Below are positions 33,137-42,310 of a stretch of DNA of 64,000 nt, piece after piece. The notes below the pieces were generated by a model. That model saw only the letters and a list, made by a program, of their open reading frames with translations. It was not told where the DNA came from and searched no databases. Source of the stretch: a virus; the IMG/VR virus record IMGVR_UViG_3300018411_000019, positions 1 through 64,000 of that record; one strand, written 5' to 3'. Made by a program: the position numbers and the translations under genes. Position 1 is the first letter of the stretch. Each line of letters starts with the position of its first letter.

Positions 33137-35536
33137 TTATGAGAACAGGTTAGCCATTGCATCATCCATGACAAGGATCAGCTCATCGCAGAGAATGCCG
33201 ATGGAGTCGTTGACCTTAGCCGTGGTAGATGCGGGGGTCATGAACTTATCGGTAGCAGTGCCGGTGATGGCCATTGCCGTAGATGCCGTTCCGTAGTTAT
33301 CCACGCTCCCCAATCCAACCTGGGCCTTGGTGACGGCATGAGGGTTATCATTACGCTGCGAGAACTCCTGAAGCGCCTGGATCTCAGCCGTTCCTTCGAG
33401 GAGAATACGCGGATAGACAATCCCAGCAGGCTCTACCGTAATCAGATCAGAAACCCCAATGATAGGGCCCCGCTCCTTCTGGACAAATAGCCCATCGGTC
33501 AGTTCAGTCACGACCCACGGTGAAGTAACCCCAGTGCTCTTAACGTAAATATCAAGACACGGTCTACCTTCAACATCAGACACTACAACTCCAACGTCGA
33601 TGGATCGCTCTGGTGGAGTGAGGTACTTGACCACGCAGTCTCCTAGTAGGAGAGGAGCATAGGCGGCACCTACATCACCGTTTTCATAGTCGTTGGTTGT
33701 GGAAATCTCGACTAGGATAGAGTGGTGACGGCGAATGTCTATATTGTCAACTCGACCCCCTGTGATAAGTATCGTAAGGTCGGCATCGGCGAAGGCTGAC
33801 CGTTGGAACATGGAGCCGATATGGCACCAGTTTGTAGGCGCTTCGATGCTATCGCCGAGGTCGTCCTCGACCATGGGGATGCCGTCTACAACATACTTAA
33901 ACGAGCTGTTACCTGTTGCTTCCGAGATCTGTTGCAAGATGTCAGCGTAGGACTTACCATCAAGTCGAGCAGAGTCTGCAGCTTTACCTGCGAGGATGTC
34001 GAGCTTGACTTCATTGTAAGTCTTGCCATCAAACTTCAGTGCATCACCTGAGGTGACGGACCCAATCCATGCTGCCAGACCCTCTTGGTTAAGACCGAAC
34101 ACTCGCGCCGAATCGCCTGCCGTATCGGCCAGGTCCAACTTATCGTTCAACAGAAGGTTGATCTGGTCACGATCGTACGTGCCGACCTGGGCGGCAGTAA
34201 CGGCATGCGGGTTACCGAAGTCAGTGACGTGAGCGTTGGAACTGTCACCGACCAGAGCATTGATTGCCTGCCGGACGGCCAGTGGGGTCATGTACTTGTT
34301 GGCAGCAGTGGCTTCCCGAGCCTCTACTTCTGTCGCGATCCCGAAGTTCTCAACACTCCCCAAACCCACTTGTGCTTTGGTGACACCATGGGGGTTTGCA
34401 GAGTCCTGAATGTGATCGGTGACACCTTCACCTACCGTCTCACTCAACACAAGGCTAAGGAGTCGAGGTGTGATCACCCCACTGTCGCCAAGGCCTGACA
34501 ATGCATCGACATCGGTAGCGATCCCGATGTTCTGGACATTCCCGAGCCCCACTTGGGCTTTCGTCACCTGGTGCGGGTTGGCGTAATCACCAATGTGGCC
34601 GTCGAGACGGTTACCGACAATAGCGATAATGGCCTCGCGTGTGCGCAGTGCCGTCATATAACGCGCATGGGAGGCGCCCGCTTCGGCTTCCGCTTGGGTG
34701 GCCAGGGCCAGGTTTTGTACGTTACCCAGACCGACCTGTGTCTTTGTCACCTGGTGCGGGTTGGTATAATCGCCCTGGTGAGCCACCAGTGCTGCAGTGG
34801 CCACGGTGTCGATCAGTTGCTTGGTACGCAACGGCGTCATGAAGCGGTTGTTGGCGGTACCGCCTGTGGCTTCTGCAATGGTCGCAGTCGGGTAGTTATC
34901 GACCAGTCCGAGACCAACCTGAATCTTGGAGACTTGGTGTGGGTTGGCCTGGTCTTCAATGTGTTGCTGCAGACCACCTTCGTTAGATTGAAGGATGGCG
35001 CGTTCGATATCTCCTAGTTCATCGACGACTTCACTCATGCCGACAAAATCATCGACACTGAAATCATGGTTTACAACAGGGAACTGGTGAGGCAATTCAA
35101 CCAATTGTTCCCAGGTAGCAATGCGGGGGTTGTAGGCAGTATTGAGCAGGAGCTCATTCATTGCCTGATCGTCAAGAACCCAATCACCACCGACCGTCTG
35201 CAGTACCATCCGCAGTTGACCTTCCATCGTACGATCGAAGAAGGTGATCGCGCCGTACACCGGCTTTCCAATGGTATGTGATGCTTGAGCGAAATGGTAT
35301 CCGAAACTATAGTGGACACCTTCTACTAGCAGCTGACCTCCCAGGGGGTTAGCGGTGCTGGTGCCCACCGGATATAGACGCAGTTCAGCGCCTTCGGCAT
35401 AAAACGGGCTGACGCGCGGGACGACATAGTAGTAATCGAACGTACCACGCGATTTGATCGCCTGAGTCTCAACTACCTTGTTACTTTGAGCAAGCCCCGT
35501 CGGATCGAAAGGGTATTGTGGGATGACAGTACTCAT
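33137..35536 (-). CDS. Long tail fibre protein, paralogue C
   Basis: 799 residues with GGAGAG before the ATG. It starts STVIPQYPFDPTGLAQSN, a more distant version of the attachment domain in the other two fibres. At least seven NPHxVTKxQVGLGxVxN repeats fill residues 190-460; one more sits near the C-terminus (residues 735-755), after a 250-residue insertion without repeats (VDNIDIRRHHSILVEIST and neighbours). The last segment KFMTPASTTAKVNDSIGILCDEL could trimerise. It is probably the main long fibre. The order C, B, island, A suggests repeated duplication. Confidence 0.8.
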   Translation of the reverse strand: MSTVIPQYPFDPTGLAQSNKVVETQAIKSRGTFDYYYVVPRVSPFYAEGAELRLYPVGTSTANPLGGQLLVEGVHYSFGYHFAQASHTIGKPVYGAITFFDRTMEGQLRMVLQTVGGDWVLDDQAMNELLLNTAYNPRIATWEQLVELPHQFPVVNHDFSVDDFVGMSEVVDELGDIERAILQSNEGGLQQHIEDQANPHQVSKIQVGLGLVDNYPTATIAEATGGTANNRFMTPLRTKQLIDTVATAALVAHQGDYTNPHQVTKTQVGLGNVQNLALATQAEAEAGASHARYMTALRTREAIIAIVGNRLDGHIGDYANPHQVTKAQVGLGNVQNIGIATDVDALSGLGDSGVITPRLLSLVLSETVGEGVTDHIQDSANPHGVTKAQVGLGSVENFGIATEVEAREATAANKYMTPLAVRQAINALVGDSSNAHVTDFGNPHAVTAAQVGTYDRDQINLLLNDKLDLADTAGDSARVFGLNQEGLAAWIGSVTSGDALKFDGKTYNEVKLDILAGKAADSARLDGKSYADILQQISEATGNSSFKYVVDGIPMVEDDLGDSIEAPTNWCHIGSMFQRSAFADADLTILITGGRVDNIDIRRHHSILVEISTTNDYENGDVGAAYAPLLLGDCVVKYLTPPERSIDVGVVVSDVEGRPCLDIYVKSTGVTSPWVVTELTDGLFVQKERGPIIGVSDLITVEPAGIVYPRILLEGTAEIQALQEFSQRNDNPHAVTKAQVGLGSVDNYGTASTAMAITGTATDKFMTPASTTAKVNDSIGILCDELILVMDDAMANLFS

Positions 35537-35679
35537 GAGTTACACTCTCCGAAGAGGAATCTCCACCGGCATCGACTCTATTTGACAGGGCCTGAACGGT
35601 CGACGTGTTTGTAAGAACTATGCTTGACAATATTATTCATCAAACAACTGGCATACCATTATTGCCGGGGGAGCCGAAA

Positions 35680-36939
35680 ATGTACGAATACCAATACGCC
35701 ATGTTGAAGCACCGGCTGCCCAATGTGCGTTACGAAGAAAAAGATATCCGTGATCTGCCAGTCAAAACCATGCTTCAGGCCTATACCGAAGTCTACCTTG
35801 TCGTGACGCATCCGGCACTGGAAGGTAAGCACACCCTGCGCCTGCGTGACGCTGAGGCCCTGCTCGTCCCGGTGCTAGATACCGTCACGGTAGCGCAGTG
35901 GTTGATCGATAACGCCAACACCACGCTACCTACAATCACCGGTGAACCCAAAGTCAAGCAATTCGATGCACTGGCACGAGACATCTGGCAGGCGGGTTTT
36001 AAAGCCGATCTTTGCGTGGCCAAGGGTTCGCCATTTAACGATGCGACCGACTATGACAAACCTGATATCTGGCTGACTCGGGACGACACTGATTATGTTG
36101 ACCTGCAGCGTCATTGTCTGGCTACTGTCAATGGTCTGGTACATCGATTGGATGCAGACAGCGATGGGGCCTACATCAAGGACGGCGGTGTGACGTTTCG
36201 TAAAACACAGAATGCCATGCTTGGTCTGATCAGTTTCAAGAACATTGGTCGAGTCCATACGGTCAGTATCACACCGGAGATGGTCTATCAGCCCAACCCA
36301 ACACGCCTGTTGTCGGATCAGTTCTACTTGAAGTTGCCTTTCGACACCACGAATAAAGTGGTCGGGATTGTCATCGGTGGGTATCTGCACCTGGCCAGCC
36401 GAGACGTTAAGGTGATCGGACCCCATACACTGCGGGTGGACATGAAACGCATCCCGTTCCTTGAGCGGTACATGGAATCGCGGTACCTTATCAACCAATC
36501 GGCGCTGGAGCGGTTTCACGAAGTCAGTCCGACGAACCCCACCGATTACGACCTTCAGAACTTCCACTCCAATGAATGCATGTTGGAACTGCTGGGACTC
36601 AGTCAGTCGTTTGTAGTGGCCATCGAAGCAGATCACATGACGGTCGACACCATCCAGACCAGTCGGACGTTCCTACCCGGTCGCTTCTACCTTGAAGGCG
36701 AGGTGCCACTCTGGCCCTTGAGGACTCAGCTTGGTTTACTGCCCTCTTATATCAAGGAGGAAGAAAACAAGGTCTGGGTTCTACGTACTGACAATAATCT
36801 GCACCAGCATCGGTTGATGGACACCTACAACTATCGCTGGCAACCCAAGGTGGATGAGAAGCGGATCTCGGCAGAGCCAGTTACATTCCACCGTGGCGAG
36901 TTGGTCAAATGGGGTACCAGTACCCTGATAATTGAGTGA
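35680..36939 (+). CDS. Probable virion structural protein
   Basis: 419 residues from the ATG at 35680, which has GGGGGAG upstream; an in-frame GTG at 35605 is less likely. The protein is soluble and beta-rich with many aromatic residues. It is transcribed divergently from the fibres; the 143 bases between them must carry both promoters. No catalytic motif is seen. It is followed with overlap by another virion-type gene. Baseplate or fibre attachment is possible. Confidence 0.6.
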   Translation: MYEYQYAMLKHRLPNVRYEEKDIRDLPVKTMLQAYTEVYLVVTHPALEGKHTLRLRDAEALLVPVLDTVTVAQWLIDNANTTLPTITGEPKVKQFDALARDIWQAGFKADLCVAKGSPFNDATDYDKPDIWLTRDDTDYVDLQRHCLATVNGLVHRLDADSDGAYIKDGGVTFRKTQNAMLGLISFKNIGRVHTVSITPEMVYQPNPTRLLSDQFYLKLPFDTTNKVVGIVIGGYLHLASRDVKVIGPHTLRVDMKRIPFLERYMESRYLINQSALERFHEVSPTNPTDYDLQNFHSNECMLELLGLSQSFVVAIEADHMTVDTIQTSRTFLPGRFYLEGEVPLWPLRTQLGLLPSYIKEEENKVWVLRTDNNLHQHRLMDTYNYRWQPKVDEKRISAEPVTFHRGELVKWGTSTLIIE

Positions 36940-36947
36940 GTGACGAT

Positions 36948-37580
36948 ATGAAAAGCTTGATGATCGGTGCATCTCAGATGCGTTTAAGGATGGGGCCTAA
37001 GACGCCCTTTCAAGGGGAAGTTCTTGCCAGTGATTTCATTACAGGCACAGTGTTGGCCACGGCAGTGGGATTGACTAGCGGGAGTTCGATTGGCGCGAAC
37101 GATACTACACCTTGGTTGGTGTTTGCCGACCCAGTTGACGGCAAGACCAAATACGTACCAAAGCGCCCGCTCCGATCAGGCTTAAAATACACTGAGCTTT
37201 TCAGCGCCGGGGTGGTGGATGGTAATAAGACGGTAACCATCAAGGGCAAAGTTTATAAAGTACGCTTGTTCAATGGAGGGGCAACTTCGTTCAGAGGGTC
37301 GGCAGCCGACCCGGCTGCATGTTATGGGTCTGAGTGGAACCGCCTGATGTACCGTATCAGCGGGTCTTCGGTGGGCTTGTCCGGCGAAGGCATTGAGTTT
37401 GGCCAATGGGCTAAGATCAGTGATGACGATCTCGGTATTAAAGGTTTTGGTGGCTATACGTGGTGTCAGGAACCTTATCTGTACCGCGGTAATGATACAC
37501 ACATTACCCAGGCAGTGTACACCACAGGCACAGTAACCCATCGTTTTGGCTGGCGACCTGTGTTGGAATTGATTGATTAA
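36948..37580 (+). CDS. Adhesin-like virion protein
   Basis: 210 residues from the ATG at 36948; a GTG at 36936 overlapping the previous stop is the alternative. It is rich in Gly, Ser and Thr; the C-terminal part has CYGSEWNRLMYRIS, GFGGYTWCQEP and ends THRFGWRPVLELID, a closing pattern common in C-terminal domains of phage and surface proteins. Probably a small fibre or decoration protein. It lies in a three-gene operon that ends at 38150. Confidence 0.55.
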   Translation: MKSLMIGASQMRLRMGPKTPFQGEVLASDFITGTVLATAVGLTSGSSIGANDTTPWLVFADPVDGKTKYVPKRPLRSGLKYTELFSAGVVDGNKTVTIKGKVYKVRLFNGGATSFRGSAADPAACYGSEWNRLMYRISGSSVGLSGEGIEFGQWAKISDDDLGIKGFGGYTWCQEPYLYRGNDTHITQAVYTTGTVTHRFGWRPVLELID

Positions 37581-37592
37581 CGAGAAACACTC

Positions 37593-38150
37593 ATGAAAAA
37601 TAAAGTCCTTGTAACAGCCATGGAAAGCATCCGAGTAACTAGTCCACTTCGGTTTCCAGCCGAAGTGGCCATCGAACTTGCCGAGTTGGATTGGGAATAT
37701 AACGCACCAGGTTATGACGTTCAAGTACTCATCGATTTGCAAAAGGCGGTCCAGATCGGCTCCAAGGTAGGTAACCTCAAACTGCCTTATGAGTTGGTCG
37801 GTGTGTTATCGATGCACGGTCGATCCAGACCTACCAAACGTCGCAAGATCCCTGCCACTAAGACTTCTCCAGAAATGAAGTTCGGCCGAATGCTCGACTG
37901 CATTCCCAAGTCACCCACGAACGTCCTGGCGGTCTACGTGGCCATGCAGAAAACGATGGCGCGCGGCGAAACCCTGGCTGGGGTGGTTCCATTCGCCACC
38001 ACCGAGGATGGTCAGTTTCTGGTGTACGGTACCGATCATACTCGCGATGAGATGTTCATTGCAGCGTGGCACCCTGAGACCAACAAGCTGACATTCATCG
38101 TCAGTGGTCTTGGTAACAACCTAGAACGGTTCCTGGCCAGTCTTGTCTGA
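37593..38150 (+). CDS. Unknown protein
   Basis: 185 residues with a GAGAAACACTC leader. The middle is basic (RSRPTKRRKIPATKTS) and the N-terminal part alpha/beta. No membrane span or known motif is present. Last gene of a three-gene group, followed within 8 bases by a strong hairpin. It may be an assembly chaperone or tail protein by context only. Confidence 0.55.
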   Translation: MKNKVLVTAMESIRVTSPLRFPAEVAIELAELDWEYNAPGYDVQVLIDLQKAVQIGSKVGNLKLPYELVGVLSMHGRSRPTKRRKIPATKTSPEMKFGRMLDCIPKSPTNVLAVYVAMQKTMARGETLAGVVPFATTEDGQFLVYGTDHTRDEMFIAAWHPETNKLTFIVSGLGNNLERFLASLV

Positions 38151-38157
38151 CAGCATA

Positions 38158-38181
38158 AGGGGAGGGCTCATGCCCTCCCCT
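38158..38181. terminator. Bidirectional hairpin terminator
   Basis: A 10-pair perfect stem AGGGGAGGGC / GCCCTCCCCT with a TCAT loop between convergent genes, with CATAA to the left and TATG (38181-38184) to the right. Confidence 0.85.
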
Positions 38182-38190
38182 ATGTCCGCC

Positions 38191-38454
38191 TCATGGGATA
38201 TCCATGTCACTGGAACCAGTTGCCCCGTGACCGCAAGTGGCCACACTACCGACCCGTGTCACAGGGACACCATCGATGGTCATCCAGGGACTGCCTGAAG
38301 CAATCACAGGACCCGCGTGAGCATCTTTGCCATGTCCTGCCACTGCGTCACCCACTAACGAGATGGGTGACCCATTCCATGTCCAGTTCGATGCACCCGG
38401 ACCGGTAATAACGGCACCAGCACTGTCCACCCCGACCAGAGATACAATACCCAT
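38191..38454 (-). CDS. PAAR-repeat spike tip protein
   Basis: 87 residues with the PAAR layout: repeated G-x-P and V/T-x-G-x-P-x units (VITGPGASNW, GPVIASGSPWMTIDGVPVTR), and cysteine and histidines near the end (ATCGHGATG) plus GHGKDAHAG, which hold the metal at the tip. PAAR proteins sharpen the central spike of contractile tails and secretion systems. Its ATG overlaps the stop of the spike gene upstream, as expected for parts of one needle. Confidence 0.85.
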   Translation of the reverse strand: MGIVSLVGVDSAGAVITGPGASNWTWNGSPISLVGDAVAGHGKDAHAGPVIASGSPWMTIDGVPVTRVGSVATCGHGATGSSDMDIP

Positions 38455-39275
38455 TACGATACCCCTTTGAAGTTCGGTGTCTTAAGGGTAGTCCCGCTAG
38501 ATTGTAATATGAACACGCTCCCACCACCATTGAGCGTGATCTTCTTCGCTTTCACATCGACATTCTGATCGGCCGTAAAAGCGATGTTCCTCGGTGCGTA
38601 GGCATTTATGTCTTGCTTGTTCATCTCAAAGAACGTACCGAGTTGGTTCAGTACCTTGTAGTGAATATTCTTGGAGTCAAACAAGCAGCTATTACCTACG
38701 TTATCTTGAAGCACCACTCGACCATTACCCATGTCGAACTGGAAGTCATAGGTGCAGAACTCCCCATTCTTTTGACTGGTGGAGAGTGTAATGGTCTTGG
38801 CGTGACTGCTGATCTCGATGAAGTACATGTTCTCTGGAATGCGTCCATCGGCATCGGGGTCGGCATTGCCCGAGATCCCAATGACCACGGTCTCCAAGCG
38901 ACGCAGCTTTTCATCCTTGGCCATGGATCGCCAGTAGTACTGGTCGTTGCCCGCCATCTGCCATAGCTCGACCATCTCGCCGCGCTGGATATCGGGAGGG
39001 GTGAGGCGGTTACTGTCAGGGAGCCAGATAGCAGGTAGGTCAGTGGCTACAAATGCGGTACCTGCTTGGACATTACCCGAACTGTCTTTGACCTCGTACT
39101 CCATTTCGTCGACTTTATCGACAATCTCCCCATCCATGAAGGGCATCTTCTCATGGGGCGATACCAGCAATTCGTGGGATTTTAACTTCTTGTTTTCAGC
39201 CGCAGTGCCAATGGCCACACAGCGAAACATACTGACGGTGTTGTCAAACATACCCACCTCATTAAACGAAAACAT
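38454..39275 (-). CDS. Central tail spike (gp5/VgrG-like)
   Basis: 273 residues. The N-terminal part has an OB-fold-like beta region (MFRCVAIGTA, LLVSPHEKMPFMDGEIV), and the C-terminal 120 residues contain alternating strands with regular polar residues (FEMNKQDINAYAPRNIAFTA, NVDVKAKKITLNGGGSVF) as in the triple-stranded beta-helix of T4 gp5 and VgrG. No lysozyme domain is present; cell-wall cutting is likely left to the large transglycosylase protein at 58649-64000. It is paired with the PAAR gene. Confidence 0.75.
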   Translation of the reverse strand: MFSFNEVGMFDNTVSMFRCVAIGTAAENKKLKSHELLVSPHEKMPFMDGEIVDKVDEMEYEVKDSSGNVQAGTAFVATDLPAIWLPDSNRLTPPDIQRGEMVELWQMAGNDQYYWRSMAKDEKLRRLETVVIGISGNADPDADGRIPENMYFIEISSHAKTITLSTSQKNGEFCTYDFQFDMGNGRVVLQDNVGNSCLFDSKNIHYKVLNQLGTFFEMNKQDINAYAPRNIAFTADQNVDVKAKKITLNGGGSVFILQSSGTTLKTPNFKGVS

Positions 39276-39313
39276 AAACGACTTATTCTACAGAATTGGG
39301 GAGCAATGCCAAT

Positions 39314-41782
39314 ATGTTTATCACAAAGCTGATCTTGCATCGCTGCAAGCGTTTCTATCTACGTGAAATTGAAACCCTGGAAATCAACCCGACCTTAAAG
39401 ACCCAGATCATCCTAGGTACCAACGGTTCCGGTAAGTCCAGTCTACTTAAGGTTGGCTTCACCGTTCTGCCTGCCGATGCTCGTGACTTCATGAAGGGCG
39501 GCTATAAGCTGGTTCACGTGATGCACAACGGCAAAGTGTACGAGCTGAAGAATGACTTCTCCGGGAAAGCCCCTCTGCACAGTTTCATCTGTGACGGTGA
39601 GGAACTCAATGAAGGCCATACTGGCGCTGTTCAACGTGAACTGGTGCGTGAACACTTTGGCATGACCAATGAGCTGCATCAGGTCCTGACTGGCCAGCTG
39701 AACTTTACTGACATGAGTGCTGTCCAGCGACGCGAGTGGATCACTCTGTTGTCCTCGGCTGACTTTGAATACGTCATCAAACTGCACGGTAAGATCAAAC
39801 GTGCAGTGCGTGACACGGGTGCAGTTATCAAGCACCTGTCGGGTCGCCTTGTCAATGAGATCGCCAAGAAGATTGACGATGAGACATTCAACACCTTGCG
39901 GCGCCAGTCTCAGGAGATCTGTGACAAACTGATCCGACTGCACCAGCATTCCAAGCGTGAAGGTCTGGCTGATAACTTCGATGCCTATGGTCGAGAGTAC
40001 CATAATCTGCTGTCTGATCTGGAAGCTCTCCTACAGCGCGCCAAGTACCTTAAAGGTGAAGTGCCACTGTCGGTCAAGGATACGGACGAAGAGGCCGTCA
40101 CAGAGCTTAAGGAGGCCTTGCGTAGCCGTGTACAGATGCTTGACGCAGCGCTTCATGAAGTTTCCAGTCGTCATCAGGAAATTGACAAGCAATTGCACGA
40201 CATTGGAGAGCTGGAAGCGATCGATCCTGCTGAACTCCATGCCCGTATCGCAGAATTGACCACACGTAAAGAACTGCTCAAGGTCCAGTTTAAGACTACA
40301 GCCAACCCAGACAACCTACCCAACCATGGGTATTGCTTTGCAGCCATTCAAGAAGTCATTGAAACCTTGCATGGCGTCTCGGTCACCGATGATAGTTTGA
40401 TTGATCGGGCCAATATCTTTCGCAAGCAGCAGGAACTTAATGAACTCCAGCAGAAGCTGGTCTCCGGATCGTCCAGGATCAGTGAACTGGAGTACCGACT
40501 CAATCACATCCGTAATTGCTCCACGGTTTCCTGCCCCAACTGCAATCATCAGTTCAAGGAAGGGGTCTCAGGAAGTGAAGAGGAGGAGATCAGTCAGCTA
40601 CTGGCCAAAGGATACTCGTTCCGACAGAACATGTCTGCCAAGATCGATGAGGTCAAGGCGTGGCTCGGAGAAGCACAACAAGCAGGTGATGTCATCCATC
40701 AACTGTACGGGCTGCGTGATCGCAATCCCAACTTGGCTGAACTGTTCAGTCTGATCAATGATGCAGGTGGCTTTGGACGAGGGCGGGCATTGATCCCATT
40801 GTGCACTGACTTTGTGAGTGACGTTAAAGCCCATCTGGCCATGATTGAGTTGGATCATGAGATTGTGCCACTTGTAGAGCGCCTCAGTGCGCTTAAACAG
40901 CTGGACCAGTCCAGTGGCTTGCGTGACGTTGCCCAGTCGCTCAGCGAGCGTGTGGTGGATCTTAAAGGCCATTTGATCGATGCCAGACAGACCCTGAAGG
41001 AAGTGGAGAGTTTCTCTCAGCGAATGGCGGAGGCCCGTGAGATCAGTAAGGCTGTTGAATACAGCATGCTGCGCCTGGATGACTTGATGACTCAGATGAC
41101 CCGCTTTATCGCAGTCGAAGAAGTCGAAGCTCAGGTCAAGAAGCATCAGGTGCAACTCGGCATGTTGGAGCAGTCTCTGGCTGAAGCTGAAGTGCAGATG
41201 GGGATTGTCACCGACCTTAACCGTTCGCTCGAAGACGCCCGCGTGGAAGAGAAAGCCTTGATCATGCTGGAGAAGGTGCTGTCGCCTCGCGACGGGATCA
41301 TCGCTGAGCAGATCCTGGTCTTCATCAACACCTTCATCGAGAGCATCAATGACGTAATCGCCAAGGTGTGGGGCTACAACCTTGCACTGGATGTCTGCGA
41401 CCTGGCTGAAGGGGAGCTGGATTACAAGTTCCCGATGTACGTACACAATGCTGACAATACCGTTGACGATATCCGCTTTGGCTCGGACAGTCAGAAGGAC
41501 ATTGTCAATCAGGCTTTCCGGTTGGTGGTTTACAAGTTCATGGAACTGGACGGGTATCCGCTCTATCTCGATGAATTGGGTCGGACCTTTGACGAAGTCC
41601 ATCGTCTGAACCTGACTCTGGCATTGAAGGATTTGATGGGTGATGAGACGTACTCACAGATCTTCTTCATCAGTCACTCGTTCGAGAGCCAGAACAGTTA
41701 CCCTGCCAGTCAGATCGCAGTCATTGATGACAGCCATGTCTCACTGAAGCGTGAGTACAACGAGCATGTAACCATCACCTGA
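39314..41782 (+). CDS. SbcC/Rad50-like recombination ATPase
   Basis: 822 residues from the ATG at 39314 (GGGGAG upstream). The Walker A loop is GTNGSGKSS at about residues 35-43. A long coiled-coil region follows with the zinc-hook CPNCNH (CxxC) in the middle. Near the C-terminus FGSDSQKDIVNQAFRLV acts as signature and YPLYLDELGRTFDEVH as Walker B. These proteins, with an SbcD/Mre11 nuclease (not in this window), process DNA ends and branched DNA (T4 gp46 equivalent). It lies next to the spike genes but in opposite direction. Confidence 0.85.
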   Translation: MFITKLILHRCKRFYLREIETLEINPTLKTQIILGTNGSGKSSLLKVGFTVLPADARDFMKGGYKLVHVMHNGKVYELKNDFSGKAPLHSFICDGEELNEGHTGAVQRELVREHFGMTNELHQVLTGQLNFTDMSAVQRREWITLLSSADFEYVIKLHGKIKRAVRDTGAVIKHLSGRLVNEIAKKIDDETFNTLRRQSQEICDKLIRLHQHSKREGLADNFDAYGREYHNLLSDLEALLQRAKYLKGEVPLSVKDTDEEAVTELKEALRSRVQMLDAALHEVSSRHQEIDKQLHDIGELEAIDPAELHARIAELTTRKELLKVQFKTTANPDNLPNHGYCFAAIQEVIETLHGVSVTDDSLIDRANIFRKQQELNELQQKLVSGSSRISELEYRLNHIRNCSTVSCPNCNHQFKEGVSGSEEEEISQLLAKGYSFRQNMSAKIDEVKAWLGEAQQAGDVIHQLYGLRDRNPNLAELFSLINDAGGFGRGRALIPLCTDFVSDVKAHLAMIELDHEIVPLVERLSALKQLDQSSGLRDVAQSLSERVVDLKGHLIDARQTLKEVESFSQRMAEAREISKAVEYSMLRLDDLMTQMTRFIAVEEVEAQVKKHQVQLGMLEQSLAEAEVQMGIVTDLNRSLEDARVEEKALIMLEKVLSPRDGIIAEQILVFINTFIESINDVIAKVWGYNLALDVCDLAEGELDYKFPMYVHNADNTVDDIRFGSDSQKDIVNQAFRLVVYKFMELDGYPLYLDELGRTFDEVHRLNLTLALKDLMGDETYSQIFFISHSFESQNSYPASQIAVIDDSHVSLKREYNEHVTIT

Positions 41783-41791
41783 GGAGGTACC

Positions 41792-42166
41792 ATGAACCTG
41801 ATTGCCACCACGGCACGTTTCTATATCGGCGCTGCAACCACAGGTACCGGTCCCGGTAAGTGGTCGTGGCCCGGACGGGACCTGCCGTTGCTGTACGAGC
41901 TCAGTTACAAGCTAAACTGCAGTCGTTCTTTAGAGCCTGACTTGGACACATGGAAGAAGTACGGGTTGTTTACTGCACAAAGCCAAGACGACGGTAAGAC
42001 GTACCTCATGTCGATCGCTGAACTGGTTGAAGACGTAGGTGAGACTACGGTGCTGGAGATGCTGCAACACGGCCAAGGCAAATACCTATCAGTCAGTAAA
42101 GATGAGGTACTCGATCGTCTTGGGTGTCCTCGCACTGACGGCCTACCGCTCACACCAGACTGGTAA
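41792..42166 (+). CDS. Small protein downstream of SbcC
   Basis: 124 residues with GAGGAGG before the ATG, 9 bases from the SbcC stop, so it is co-transcribed. It contains TGTGPGKWSWPGRDLPLLYE at the start, then helices. No nuclease motif is visible, so it is not SbcD. An accessory role in recombination is possible from its position. Confidence 0.55.
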   Translation: MNLIATTARFYIGAATTGTGPGKWSWPGRDLPLLYELSYKLNCSRSLEPDLDTWKKYGLFTAQSQDDGKTYLMSIAELVEDVGETTVLEMLQHGQGKYLSVSKDEVLDRLGCPRTDGLPLTPDW

Positions 42167-42186
42167 CACCGCGAAACCACATAACA

Positions 42187-42208
42187 GGGAGGGGCAGCTG
42201 CCCCTCCC
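42187..42208. terminator. Palindromic terminator, copy 1 of an identical pair
   Basis: GGGAGGGGCAG and its perfect complement make an 11-pair palindrome. The 35 bases 42180-42214 are identical to 56459-56493. CATA and TATG flank it. Confidence 0.85.
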
Positions 42209-42310
42209 CTTATGTCGACTTTCCTTATTCCACCAGTTCTAAGACAGGGCGCCAGCCCATTCTGCCGCCGCCATCAATAATGGATGCATTTTAATTCTCA
42301 CAAACTCTAG

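Noticed and set aside
18649-35536. Regular repeats that might be taken for a CRISPR array
   Set aside because: The repeats are coding (about 180 bases per unit, TKAQVGLG motif) and diverge at synonymous sites; there are no short equal spacers and no cas genes.
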